Source: Kutzneria chonburiensis (lineage in GTDB: Bacteria; Actinomycetota; Actinomycetes; Mycobacteriales; Pseudonocardiaceae). From it: a stretch of DNA of 64,000 nt. Location: NCBI RefSeq assembly GCF_028622115.1, contig NZ_CP097263.1:5704001-5768000 (forward strand), given 5' to 3'. The position numbers and the translations under genes are program-made. The notes beneath the pieces are model-generated. The model was not told where the DNA came from and did not search any database. It saw only the letters and a program-made list of their open reading frames with translations. This document shows, piece after piece, positions 43,652 to 52,446 of this stretch. Positions within the stretch are counted from its first letter, which is position 1. Each line of letters begins with the position of its first letter.

Positions 43652-44979
43652 TTCGTGCACCTTTCGACGAACCGCCGGATGGCGAGCGGGGCGCCGGCCG
43701 GATGTGTGTGCAGGTAGGACGCGTGTACGCCGCCGTGCACGAAGCCCTCGGGCGCCGCGCCGCGCCAGCGCCAGGCCGGCTGCGCACCGTGCCGCGGGGT
43801 GACGGCGGTGCGGTGGAACTCGTGCCCCGTCACCCGGTCCCCGATCGAGTGCAATGTTGACTCGACCGGGGCTAGAGCGTCGCGGTAGCCGAGGGTCAGT
43901 CGGGAAGTCATGGTCGCCGTGGCGTCGAGGACCCCACACATCGGCAGGCCGTCCAGCTCGTTCACGAGATAGAGCAGACCGCCGCATTCGGCGTGCACGG
44001 GAGCGCCGGTGCGAGCCAGCTCCGTGACCTCCTGGCGGAGCGAGTCGTTGGCCGAGAGCTCGGCGGCGTGCTGCTCAGGGAAGCCGCCGGGCAGCACCAG
44101 CCCGGCGGTGTTGTCGGGAAGTTGCTTGTCCCGCAACGGATCCAGGGTCACGACCTCGGCGCCGGCGGCTTTGAGCAGCTCGACATGCTCGGCGTAACCG
44201 AACGTGAAGGCCGATCCCCCGGCCACCGCCACCACCGGTCGGCCGTTGACCGGTTCCACGTCCGGACGCCACGGTTCGACGGTCAGCTCTGGTGCTGTGG
44301 ATGCCAAGGCCTTCACGGCGTCGAGGTCCACGCCGTGGGAAACGGCGTCGGCCATGGCCTCGACCGCTTGCACGGCAACGGATCCGTGCTCCGCCGCGGT
44401 GACGAGACCGAGGTGCCGGGACGGCACCTCCAGGCCGCTGCCGCGGCGGACCACACCCAGCACGTCGAGCCCGACCTCGTCGCAGGCGTCCCTGAGAACC
44501 TCTTCGTGACGTTCCGAGCCGACCTGGTTCAGGATGACCCCGGCCAGCCGGATCTTGGCGTCATAGCTGCGAAATCCGTGCAGAAGTGCCGCGAGGCTGC
44601 GACCCTGGCCCCGGCCGTCGACAACCAGCACGACCGGGGCTTCCAACAACGTTGCGACATGGGCGGTCGAACCCTGGCCATCAGTGCCGATGCGCCCGTC
44701 GAACAGGCCCATCACACCTTCGATCACCGCGATGTCGGCACCGGTCGCGCCGTGCCGGAGCAGCGGCGCGATGCGCTCCTCGCCGACCAGCACCGGATCG
44801 AGATTGCGCCCCGGCCGGCCGGTGGCCAGCGCGTGATAGCCCGGGTCGATGTAGTCGGGGCCGACCTTGAACGGCGCGACCCGGTCGCCCCGACGGCGCA
44901 GCGCCGCCATCAGCCCGGTGGCGACGGTGGTCTTGCCGCTGCCCGAGGACGGGGCGGCGATCACCAGCCTGGCTACCAC
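43648..44979 (-). CDS. cobB: Cobyrinic/hydrogenobyrinic acid a,c-diamide synthase
   Basis: 443-residue glutamine-dependent amidotransferase that amidates the a and c side chains. The N-terminal ATPase domain has IAAPSSGSGKTTVATGL (P-loop, about residues 9-20), GPDYIDPGYH and EGVMGLFDG; the C-terminal GATase domain has VLPGGFPEQHA, the nucleophile Cys in HAECGGLLYL, and a C-terminal His region (SYLHTHPAG). Start GTG 44979 overlaps the cobO stop by 7 bases. Single polypeptide of normal length. Confidence 0.95.
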   Translation of the reverse strand: MVARLVIAAPSSGSGKTTVATGLMAALRRRGDRVAPFKVGPDYIDPGYHALATGRPGRNLDPVLVGEERIAPLLRHGATGADIAVIEGVMGLFDGRIGTDGQGSTAHVATLLEAPVVLVVDGRGQGRSLAALLHGFRSYDAKIRLAGVILNQVGSERHEEVLRDACDEVGLDVLGVVRRGSGLEVPSRHLGLVTAAEHGSVAVQAVEAMADAVSHGVDLDAVKALASTAPELTVEPWRPDVEPVNGRPVVAVAGGSAFTFGYAEHVELLKAAGAEVVTLDPLRDKQLPDNTAGLVLPGGFPEQHAAELSANDSLRQEVTELARTGAPVHAECGGLLYLVNELDGLPMCGVLDATATMTSRLTLGYRDALAPVESTLHSIGDRVTGHEFHRTAVTPRHGAQPAWRWRGAAPEGFVHGGVHASYLHTHPAGAPLAIRRFVERCTK

Positions 44980-45587
44980 TCGATCCCCCGCTGGCCCTTC
45001 TGCCCGGCGTCCATCGGGTGCTTGACCTTGGTCATCTCCACCACCAGGTCGGCGGCGTCGGTGAGCCGGGCCGGCGCGTCCCGGCCGGTGATCACCACGT
45101 GCTGGAAGCCGGGGCGGTCGCGCAACGTGGACACGACCTCGTCGACGTCGACCCAGCCCCACTTCAGCGGGTATGTGAACTCGTCGAGCACGTACAGGCC
45201 GTGCTCCTCGGCCTGGATCCGGCGCTGGATCTCACGCCAACCCTCCAGCGCGGCGGCGGCGTGGTCCTCGTCGGTGCCGGGCTTGCGGGTCCACGACCAG
45301 CCCTCGCCCATCTTGTGCCACTGCACCGGCCCGCCCTGGCCGGTGCGCTCGTGCACCTCGCCGAGGGCCTTGAACGCGGCCTCCTCGCCGACCTTCCACT
45401 TCGCCGACTTCACGAACTGGAACACGCCGATCGACCAGCCCTGGTTCCAGCCACGCAGCGCCAGCCCGAAGGCGGCGGTGGACTTGCCCTTCATCACGCC
45501 CGTGTGCACGACCAGCAGCGGGCGGTTGCGGCGCTGCTTGGTGGTGAGGCCGTCCGCCGGGACAACCTCCGGCTTTCCCTGTGGCAT
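44973..45587 (-). CDS. cobO: Cob(I)yrinic acid a,c-diamide adenosyltransferase
   Basis: 204-residue CobA/CobO/BtuR-type corrinoid adenosyltransferase that transfers the 5'-deoxyadenosyl group from ATP to Co(I). P-loop HTGVMKGKST is at residues 28-37, followed by GVFQFVKSAKWKVGE, the catalytic-region KMGEGWSW, and LDEFTYPLKWGWVD. ATG 45587 begins one base after the chelatase stop codon. Confidence 0.95.
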   Translation of the reverse strand: MPQGKPEVVPADGLTTKQRRNRPLLVVHTGVMKGKSTAAFGLALRGWNQGWSIGVFQFVKSAKWKVGEEAAFKALGEVHERTGQGGPVQWHKMGEGWSWTRKPGTDEDHAAAALEGWREIQRRIQAEEHGLYVLDEFTYPLKWGWVDVDEVVSTLRDRPGFQHVVITGRDAPARLTDAADLVVEMTKVKHPMDAGQKGQRGIEW

Positions 45588-45588
45588 G

Positions 45589-47543
45589 TCAGGCCGCCCT
45601 CGTCGCTCGCACCACGCCGGCCATCTGCTCGGCCGACAACTGCTCCAACCGCAGGCACACGCCGCCGAGCGCGGTGGCCAGCTTGTCCACGAGGCCCAGT
45701 CGCACGGGCCCGTGCTCGCAGTCGACCACGACTGCCGCGACGCCGTCGTTGGCCAGCAGCGCCGCCGCCTTGAGTGAGTCCTGCACGGGGTCGTGGCCGG
45801 GGCGCGCAGCGGTCGCGCGGCCGTCCGTGACGACGACCAGCAGCGGGCGTCGCCGCGGATCGCGCAGCTTCTCGACCGTCAACACCTTGTGCGCCTTGAG
45901 CAAGCCGTCGGCCAGCGGCGTGCGGCCGCCGGTGCGCAGCTTCTTCAGGCGCGCCACGGCCGCGTCCACGGACGACGTCGGCGGCAGCGCCACCTGGGCG
46001 TCGGTGCCGCGGAACGTCACGACGCCGACCTTGTCGCGGCGCTGATAGGCGTCGCGCAGCAGTGACAGCACGGCACCGCTGACCGCCGACATGCGCTGCC
46101 GTGCGGCCATGGAGCCGGAGGCGTCGACCGCGAACAGCACAAGGTTGCCCTCCTTGCCTTCACGCACGGCCAGGCGCAGGTCCTCGCCCTTGAGCCGCAG
46201 GCCCGCGCCGTCACGGCCCCGCGCCTTCTGGTGCGGGGCGGCTGCGGTGACCGTGCCGACGAGGTGCAGGCCGTGGCCGTCCACAGTGGACGAGCGCACG
46301 GTGCGACCGCCGGCGGCGCGGGCGCGGGACCGGCGGCCCGGAGCCCCTCGCCGACACCGGGGACCTGGAGCAGACGGGCCTTGAACGCCGGCGACGGGGC
46401 CGCGGGGGCCTGGTCCTTCGGGGCCTTGCCGTCGCCCTGTTGCGGTTGTTGCTGCGGTTGTTGTTGAGGGCCCTCGGAATCCGGGGGAGCTTCACCGCCG
46501 TCCGGGTCGTCGTCGGGGTCTTCGGGCTCCAGCTCCGCGGCGGCCTGCTGCATGGCGTCCTGCAACTGCTGCTCGTCCACGCCCGGTTCGTCGAACGGGT
46601 CGCGCCGACGGCGGTGCGGCAGCGCGAGCCGAACCGCGGCCTCGACGTCCGCCTCCGTCACGGTGTTCGCGCCACGCCACACGCAGTGCGCGATGGCCGT
46701 ACGGGCGACGACGAGGTCGGCGCGCATGCCGTCCACCTCGAACGCCGCGCACACGGCCGCGATGCGACGCAGCTCGGTGTCGGGCAGCACGGCGTTGGGC
46801 AGCTCCGCGCGTGCCTTGACGATGCGCACCGCCAGCTCCGCGTCAGCCTCCGCCCAATCGGCGGCAAAGCCCGCGGGGTCCGCCTCGTAGGCGAGACGGC
46901 GGCGCACGACCTCCGTACGGGTCGAGACGTCACGTGAGGCCAGTACCTGCACCGTGAGGCCGAAGCGGTCCAGCAGCTGCGGACGCAGCTCGCCCTCCTC
47001 GGGGTTCATCGTGCCCACGAGCAGGAACGACGCCGCGTGCGACACGGAGACGCCCTCGCGCTCCACGTGCGCGCGGCCCATCGCCGCCGCGTCGAGCAGC
47101 AGGTCCACGAGGTGGTCGTGCAGCAGGTTGACCTCGTCGACGTACAGGACGCCACGGTGCGCCGCCGCGAGCAGCCCCGGCTGGTACGCCCGCACGCCCT
47201 CGGTCAGCGCCCGTTCCAGGTCGAGCGAGCCGACGAGGCGGTCCTCGGTCGCCCCCACCGGCAGCTCCACCAGCCGTGACGGCCGGCGGTCGACGCCGTC
47301 GGCGTGCGGGCCGTCCGGGCAGTCGGGGTCGGGGTTGGCCGGGTCGCACGCGAACCGGCAGTCCGGCACCACGTCCAACTCCGGCAGCAGCGCGGCCAGC
47401 GCGCGCACGATGGTCGACTTGGCGGTGCCCTTCTCGCCGCGTACGAGCACGCCGCCGATGGCCGGGTGCACGGCGTTGAGCAGCAGCGCCAGCCGTAGGT
47501 CGTCGTGCCCCACCACAGCGGAGAACGGGAAGCGAGGTGCCAT
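45589..47543 (-). CDS. ChlI-ChlD-type cobaltochelatase subunit (AAA + VWA), -1 frameshift
   Basis: About 651 codons. The N-terminal AAA+ ATPase (Mg-chelatase I-like) has the P-loop [12 protein letters not shown] (about 36), Walker [12 protein letters not shown] and sensor [12 protein letters not shown]; a Pro/Glu/Gln-rich linker follows; the C-terminal D-like VWA domain has the MIDAS motif DASGSM. The first frame breaks after PGVGEGL, and the neighbouring frame continues with [12 protein letters not shown] through the VWA to 45589. One missing G in the gggg near 46346 restores one protein. With CobN this is the actinobacterial cobaltochelatase partner in place of CobS/CobT. First gene of the operon, directly after the B12 riboswitch. 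Confidence 0.88.
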
Positions 47544-47589
47544 GCCAGGTCCTTCCTCGGGTGTCCACGCCCGGGTCCGGTCGGACGAG

Positions 47590-47695
47590 GGGCCGAGTTC
47601 CTGACTCCCGGGCCGCAGTAGATGAACTGCGGCCAGGTCACAGTGGCGGGACCGTCCCGGGCTCGCACCGGGTTCCTCGCGCACACCTCGCTGTC
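47590..47695 (-). ncRNA. Cobalamin (B12) riboswitch
   Basis: On the minus strand the leader of the chelatase gene contains GAGGAACCCGGTGCGAGCC, then GGGACGGTCCC, the B12 box GCCACTGTGA (47638-47647), a GC hairpin (CTGGCCGCAG...CTGCGGCCC) and GGGAGTCAGGAACTC near 47596-47610, the order of the cobalamin riboswitch core. The ATG is about 50 bases further. It is expected to repress the cob operon when adenosylcobalamin is abundant. Confidence 0.92.
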
Positions 47696-47721
47696 GGCGG
47701 GAGTCTAGTTGGACCCCCGCC
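47696..47721. terminator. Hairpin after the GDSL esterase gene
   Basis: GGCGGGAGTC (47696-47705) pairs with GACCCCCGCC (47712-47721), one mismatch, loop tagttg. It lies 18 bases beyond the esterase stop and abuts the riboswitch, so it ends the esterase transcript. Confidence 0.55.
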
Positions 47722-47738
47722 GGCAGCCAGTGGCCGAT

Positions 47739-48704
47739 TCAGCCCTTGAGCAGGGCGTTGGCCAACTTGGTGAGGGTGCTCACACCGGCCGTCGGCGCGG
47801 TCGGCGCCACGGACGTGACGCTGCGGCTGACGCCGAGCGTCCTGGCGATGATCGCCGCCTCGCCGACCATGCCGGCCTTCAGCGGGTGGTAGGGGTACGC
47901 CGCGAACAGGTTGAAGTTCTTGCCCTGGATCCAGGCGTTGCTGCCGGCGCACGCGTCGTGCCCGAGCGACGGCGTGTACGTGTCGACATAGGTTGCGCCA
48001 CCGCCGCCGGCGGCGGTGGACAGCGCGGCGTTGAGGGCACGCTCGATGCTGTCCAGGTACGGGTAGTCGCCGTCGGCGAACGGCAGCACGTCCGGGCACG
48101 TGCCGGTCGGCGGCGCGATCCGCGGGTAGCCGATCACCAGCACCTTGGCGTGCGGCGAGCGCTGGTGGATGCCCTGCACCACGGCCGCCACCTTGCCCTG
48201 CGTGGCGGCGATGCTGGCCAGCAGCACGTCCTGGCCGTTCACCGTGAAGTGCGCCTTGCACGGCGCGCCGTGCGGATCCGAGTCACGTAGGCCCGGACAG
48301 GTGCCGACGACGTTGCCGAACACGCTGTCGTCGTTGCCGCCGATGCCGACCGTGACCAGGTCGGTGTCCGCACGCAGGGCGTTGAACTGCGGCTTGTTCG
48401 TGCCGAACAGCGGCACGCTCTGCGGGTTGGTCATGTTGGTGGTGTCCGCGCCGCCGCAGCTGACGTCCGTGTAGCTGCTGACGTGCAGCGTCGCGGCGAG
48501 TAGCGCCGGATAGTTGTTGGTCGAGCGCACGCACCCGATCGGGTCAAGGCGCAGGAACGGGATGAACGGGCCTGAGGTGTACGAGTCGCCGAGGGCGACG
48601 TATCGGGAGTAGGACGGAGTGGCCGCGGCGGCGGCCCCGGCTCCCACGGTGACCAGTGACGTGACGACGACTACCGCAGCCGTGAGCACGCGGCGCAGGG
48701 TCAT
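47739..48704 (-). CDS. Secreted SGNH/GDSL esterase-lipase
   Basis: 321-residue secreted hydrolase. A signal peptide (RRVLTAAVVVVTSLVTVGAG...AAAA) ends near residue 28. SGNH blocks are visible: block I ALGDSYTSG (nucleophile Ser), block II Gly in SCGGADT, block III GIGGNDD (Asn) and block V with catalytic His in YPYHPLKAGM. Paired Cys suggest disulfides as in Streptomyces lipases. Likely hydrolyses esters outside the cell. Start GTG/ATG region at 48704 with a good GGAG upstream; preceded on the same strand by the TetR gene. Confidence 0.92.
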   Translation of the reverse strand: MTLRRVLTAAVVVVTSLVTVGAGAAAAATPSYSRYVALGDSYTSGPFIPFLRLDPIGCVRSTNNYPALLAATLHVSSYTDVSCGGADTTNMTNPQSVPLFGTNKPQFNALRADTDLVTVGIGGNDDSVFGNVVGTCPGLRDSDPHGAPCKAHFTVNGQDVLLASIAATQGKVAAVVQGIHQRSPHAKVLVIGYPRIAPPTGTCPDVLPFADGDYPYLDSIERALNAALSTAAGGGGATYVDTYTPSLGHDACAGSNAWIQGKNFNLFAAYPYHPLKAGMVGEAAIIARTLGVSRSVTSVAPTAPTAGVSTLTKLANALLKG

Positions 48705-48765
48705 GGCTCCTCCACGCTGAGCAGCGAACCGACCGCCCAGTGTGCTCAGTTCGGCCTAGCGGGGG

Positions 48766-49284
48766 TCAATCCCCCAACACGATCGACGTAAGGGCCAGCA
48801 CGTTCACCCTGAGTGTGTCCTCCTGGCCCGGCTCGACCATCTCGCTGCGCATGGCGCCGATGATCACCTTGGCCAGGAAGTCGGCGTCGGCGTCCGGCCG
48901 GACCTCCGAGATCAGCGCGGCCAGCCGGCCCAGCCACGGCGGCGGGCCGAAACAGGCCACCCGTTCCATCGCCGTCATCAACGGCCGCAGGCGGATGACG
49001 ATCAGGTCGAACAGCTCGTCGACCAGCCGCAGCGCCCGCTCCCGCGCCGGCACGGACTCGTCCATGGCCCGGGCCTGCACGTCCGGCCACCACTGCTCGG
49101 TCTGCTCGTCGACCACTGCCCGGATCAGACCGTCGCGATCGCCGAAGCGCCGGAACAGGGTGCCCTTGCCGACGCCGGCCTCGGACGCGATGGCGTCCAT
49201 GGAGACCTGGGGACCGTGGACGCACAGCAGGCGGCTGGCCACGTCGACGATCACCCGGTGGTTGCGCACGGCGTCGACTCGCAT
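48766..49284 (-). CDS. TetR family regulator
   Basis: 172-residue TetR repressor. N-terminal HTH: VDVASRLLCVHGPQVSMDAIASEAGVGKGTLFRRFGDRDGL (residues about 12-50), then an all-helical ligand domain with CFGPPPWLGRL. ATG 49284 is chosen; upstream in-frame starts would run into its own operators. Divergent from the quinone oxidoreductase gene across a 91-bp gap with two near-identical palindromes, which it probably binds, repressing both genes until an inducing electrophile or drug appears (inference). Confidence 0.9.
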   Translation of the reverse strand: MRVDAVRNHRVIVDVASRLLCVHGPQVSMDAIASEAGVGKGTLFRRFGDRDGLIRAVVDEQTEQWWPDVQARAMDESVPARERALRLVDELFDLIVIRLRPLMTAMERVACFGPPPWLGRLAALISEVRPDADADFLAKVIIGAMRSEMVEPGQEDTLRVNVLALTSIVLGD

Positions 49285-49300
49285 GGATCCATCTTGCCCC

Positions 49301-49360
49301 TTGACACGAACGGACCGGCGGTCCGTATAGTGGGCGTCACAAGCGGACCGCCGGTCCGCA
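49301..49360. promoter_or_regulatory. Promoter with twin TetR-type operators
   Basis: On the plus strand TTGACA (49301-49306) and TATAGT (49326-49331) are spaced 19 bases. A palindrome ACGGACC-ggc-GGTCCGT (49310-49326) lies in the spacer, and GCGGACC-gcc-GGTCCGC (49343-49359) lies just downstream. Centres are 33 bp apart, about three helical turns, ideal for cooperative repression of the oxidoreductase gene. Confidence 0.8.
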
Positions 49361-49375
49361 CGTCTGGGGGACATC

Positions 49376-50311
49376 ATGAAGGCAGTGCGTCAACACAGCT
49401 ACGGCGGACCCGAGGTACTGGTGCTGGAGGAGGTGCCGGACCCGGTGCCGGCCGCCGGCGAGCTGTTGGTCCGCGTGTCGGCGGCCGGCGTCAACTACGC
49501 CGACACCATGCTCCGGGCCCACGAGCCCGACGAGCGTTTCCGCCCACCGGGCGGCTTCCCGGTCACACCCGGCATCGAGGTCGCCGGCACCGTCCTGACC
49601 GAGGACTCCCCGTTGGCCGGCCGCCGCATCGTCAGCTTCATCCCGTCCGGCGGCTACGCCGAGCTGGCCGTCGTGCCGGCCGCCGGTGTCATCCCCATCC
49701 CCGACGACCTCGACGACCACACCGCGCTGGCCCTGTTCGCCCAGGGCGCGACCGCGGTCGGCGTGATCGACGTCGCCAAGGTCACCGCCGCCGACACCGT
49801 CCTCGTCGAGGCCGCCGCCGGCGGCATCGGCACCCTGCTGGTCCAGCTGGCCAAGCGAGCCGGTGCCACGGTGATCGCCGCCGCCAGCAGCGCCGGCAAG
49901 CTCGACCTGGCCCGCAGCCTGGGCGCGGACCAGGTCGTCGACTACAGCCGCGAGGGCTGGACCGAGGGGGTCGGCCCGGTCACCGTCGTGCTCGACTCGG
50001 TGGGCGGCCGCGTCGGGGCCGAGGCCTACCGGCTGCTGTCCCCGTTGGGACGCATGGTCTTGTACGGCCACGCCTCCGGCGAGCCCACCGCCCTCACCAC
50101 CACAGAGATCTTCACCGTCGGCGCAGCGGTCATCCCGCTCAGCCTCACCTACGACGCCCGCCTGCTCCCCGACTACACCCGCCAGGCGTTCGAGCTGGCC
50201 GGCGACCTCAAGCCGGTGATCGGCGACGTCTTACCCCTGGCCGACGCGGCCAAGGCCCATCGAGCCCTGGAGGAGCGGACGTCCGTCGGCAAGTTGATCC
50301 TGGTGCCGTGA
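49376..50311 (+). CDS. Zinc-type alcohol dehydrogenase / quinone oxidoreductase
   Basis: 311-residue medium-chain dehydrogenase of the NADPH:quinone reductase group. N-terminal GroES-like domain (VRVSAAGVNYADTMLRAHEP, PGIEVAGTV), then a Rossmann domain with AAAGGIGTLLVQLAKRAGATVIAAASS as the NADPH site and VLDSVGGRVGAEAYRLL. No zinc-binding Cys cluster, consistent with a zinc-free quinone reductase. Adjacent divergent TetR with twin operators implies inducible detoxification. Convergent with the aldo/keto reductase, one base apart. Confidence 0.92.
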   Translation: MKAVRQHSYGGPEVLVLEEVPDPVPAAGELLVRVSAAGVNYADTMLRAHEPDERFRPPGGFPVTPGIEVAGTVLTEDSPLAGRRIVSFIPSGGYAELAVVPAAGVIPIPDDLDDHTALALFAQGATAVGVIDVAKVTAADTVLVEAAAGGIGTLLVQLAKRAGATVIAAASSAGKLDLARSLGADQVVDYSREGWTEGVGPVTVVLDSVGGRVGAEAYRLLSPLGRMVLYGHASGEPTALTTTEIFTVGAAVIPLSLTYDARLLPDYTRQAFELAGDLKPVIGDVLPLADAAKAHRALEERTSVGKLILVP

Positions 50312-50312
50312 C

Positions 50313-51380
50313 CTACTCCCCGGTCAGCGCGGGGTGGGCCGGGTAGGAAACGCCGTCCACGGTGGTGCCGGCGAACTGGATCATTCCCGCATGCGCGTGG
50401 GCCGAGTGCGGGAAGTCCAGCGTCGGCTCGGACACCTTGTCCAGGCGGCTGCGCTGCTCCTCGCTCAACGTGACGTCCAGCGCGGCCACGTTGGCCGTGA
50501 ACTGCTCCAGCGTGCGGGCGCCGATGATCGTGGAGGTGATGCCCGGACGGCCCTGGGCCCAGGACAGTGCGACGGCCGCGCCGCTCACGCCGAGTTCGGC
50601 GGCGACCTCGTTGACCGCGTCGATCACGACGTACTCGGCGGCGGTCGGCGGCTGGAAGTAGCCGTGGTTGCCGCGAGCCGCGGTGGTCGGCCGGGAACTG
50701 GCGTACTTGCCGGACAGGAAGCCGTTCTTGAGCGGGCTCCACGGCAGCACGCCGATGCCCAGCTCCTGGGCGGCCGGGATGAGCTCGCCCTCGGAGGTCC
50801 GTTCCAGCAGGGAGTACTCGAGTTGAAGGGCGGTGATGGGCACCCATGAGCGGAACTTGGCGGTGACGGCCAGCTCGGCCACCCGCCAGGCCGGCAGGTC
50901 GGACAGGCCGACGTAGCGGATCTTGCCCGCGGTGACCAGGTCGTCGAGGGTGCGCATGGTCTCCTCGACCGGCATCCTCGGGTCGTAGTTGTGCAGCCAG
51001 TACAGGTCGAGGTAGTCGGTGCGCAGCCGGCGCAGCGAGTTCTCCAGCTGCTGGATGATCGCCTTGCGGCCGACGCCGCCGCCGTTGGGGTCGCCGGGCC
51101 GGAGGTTGCCGAAGAACTTGGTGGCCAGCACCACGCCGTCGCGCTTGGCCGGGTTGGCGGCGAAGTAGTCGCCGATGATCCGCTCCGAGTGGCCGGCCGT
51201 GTAGATGTTGGCCGTGTCCAGGGAATTGCCGCCCCGGTCGAGGTACGCGGCGAGGATGTCGGCCGACACCTCGGGGCTGCTGCCCCAGCCGAAGTCCTCG
51301 CCGAAGGTCATCGTGCCCAGGGTGAACGGGCTGACCCGCAGGCCGGACCGTCCGAGGGTGACGTACGAGTCCAGCGACAT
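50313..51380 (-). CDS. Aldo/keto reductase
   Basis: 355-residue NADPH-dependent reductase. The catalytic tetrad is complete: Asp55 (NSLDTANIY), Tyr60, Lys88 (LATKFFG) and His130 (YWLHNYD). The C-terminal NADP-binding region reads SWAQGRPGITSTIIGARTLEQF. It reduces an aldehyde or ketone; substrate unknown. Its start (ATG 51380) faces an AraC-family regulator 125 bases away, the likely regulator. Confidence 0.93.
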   Translation of the reverse strand: MSLDSYVTLGRSGLRVSPFTLGTMTFGEDFGWGSSPEVSADILAAYLDRGGNSLDTANIYTAGHSERIIGDYFAANPAKRDGVVLATKFFGNLRPGDPNGGGVGRKAIIQQLENSLRRLRTDYLDLYWLHNYDPRMPVEETMRTLDDLVTAGKIRYVGLSDLPAWRVAELAVTAKFRSWVPITALQLEYSLLERTSEGELIPAAQELGIGVLPWSPLKNGFLSGKYASSRPTTAARGNHGYFQPPTAAEYVVIDAVNEVAAELGVSGAAVALSWAQGRPGITSTIIGARTLEQFTANVAALDVTLSEEQRSRLDKVSEPTLDFPHSAHAHAGMIQFAGTTVDGVSYPAHPALTGE

Positions 51381-51505
51381 GACACACGCTCCAGTTGTCT
51401 GATCCGATCAGTTGCTGACTCCAGTTCACCAGCGGATCCGGTTCGCTCCTAGAACGATCAGCTCCACGCGTTGCACGATCTGCGCAACTTTGCTGTCATA
51501 GGAGT

Positions 51506-52396
51506 GTGCGGACGACGTTGCGCGAGCTGACCGAGCGGATCACCCGGCTGGAAGCGAGGCCTGCTCGGCCGGTGTGGATCGACGGCATGACCGTCGTCGT
51601 CACCACGTCCACGGCCAACGGCACCGGCGGCGTGACCCGGCCGGTGATGGCGTTGGTGGCCCAGGGCGGCAAGCAGACCACGCTGGCCGACCAGGTCTTC
51701 GACTACCGGGCCGGGCAGTACCTGATCGCGTCGCTGGAGCTGCCGGTCACCGGGCACATCACCCAGGCCAGCCCGGCCGAGCCGTTCGTGGCGATGGGGC
51801 TGCCGCTGAAGAAGTCGGTGATCACCGAGCTGCTCTTGGAGACCGGCGGCGGCCGGGACGACGACACCAGCAGCGGCATCGTCACCGCCGACGCCGACGA
51901 GGAGCTGCTCGACGCCGTGGTCCGGCTGCTGCGGCTGCTCGACCGGCCGGCCGACTTCGCGGTGCTCGGCGCGGGGGTCGAGCGGGAGATCCACTGGCGG
52001 CTGATGAACGGGCCCCGTGGCGCGGCTGTGCGGCGGATCGGCATGGAGGACAGCCGGGTGTCGCTGGTCGGTCGGGCCACCGAGTGGATCGCCCGGCACT
52101 ACGACCGCACCATCCGCATCGCCGAGCTGGCCGACGAGATCGGGGTCAGCGTGGCGACCCTCAACCGGCACTTCCGGGCGGTCACCGCGATGAGCCCGCT
52201 CCAGTACCAGAAACAGCTCCGCCTCCAGCAGGCCCGGCTGCGGCTGATGGCTGCCCCGACCGAGGTGGCCGCGGTGGGCTACGCCGTCGGCTACGACAGC
52301 CCGTCCCAGTTCAGCCGGGAGTACCGCCGCCTGTTCGGCGAGCCGCCCGGCCGGGACATGCACCGCATCCAGGAGTACACCGAGGTCGGGGCCTGA
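51506..52396 (+). CDS. AraC family transcriptional regulator
   Basis: 296-residue regulator. N-terminal AraC_N-type cupin domain (about 20-180, YLIASLELPVTGHITQASPAEPFVAMGLPL), then two HTHs (about 190-290: IRIAELADEIGVSVATLNRHFRAVTAMSPLQYQKQLRLQQAR and VAAVGYAVGYDSPSQFSREYRRLFGEPPGRD). Start GTG 51506 directly follows GGAGT. It probably controls the divergent aldo/keto reductase gene. Confidence 0.92.
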   Translation: MRTTLRELTERITRLEARPARPVWIDGMTVVVTTSTANGTGGVTRPVMALVAQGGKQTTLADQVFDYRAGQYLIASLELPVTGHITQASPAEPFVAMGLPLKKSVITELLLETGGGRDDDTSSGIVTADADEELLDAVVRLLRLLDRPADFAVLGAGVEREIHWRLMNGPRGAAVRRIGMEDSRVSLVGRATEWIARHYDRTIRIAELADEIGVSVATLNRHFRAVTAMSPLQYQKQLRLQQARLRLMAAPTEVAAVGYAVGYDSPSQFSREYRRLFGEPPGRDMHRIQEYTEVGA

Positions 52397-52446
52397 CCGA
52401 CCCGGCCGTGACGGCGGGCCGGTCGGCTGATGCGAGACTGGCGGGC

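Noticed and set aside
36646-47543. Horizontal acquisition of the cob operon
   Set aside because: Composition and codon use look the same as the neighbours and no mobile gene or tRNA borders it.
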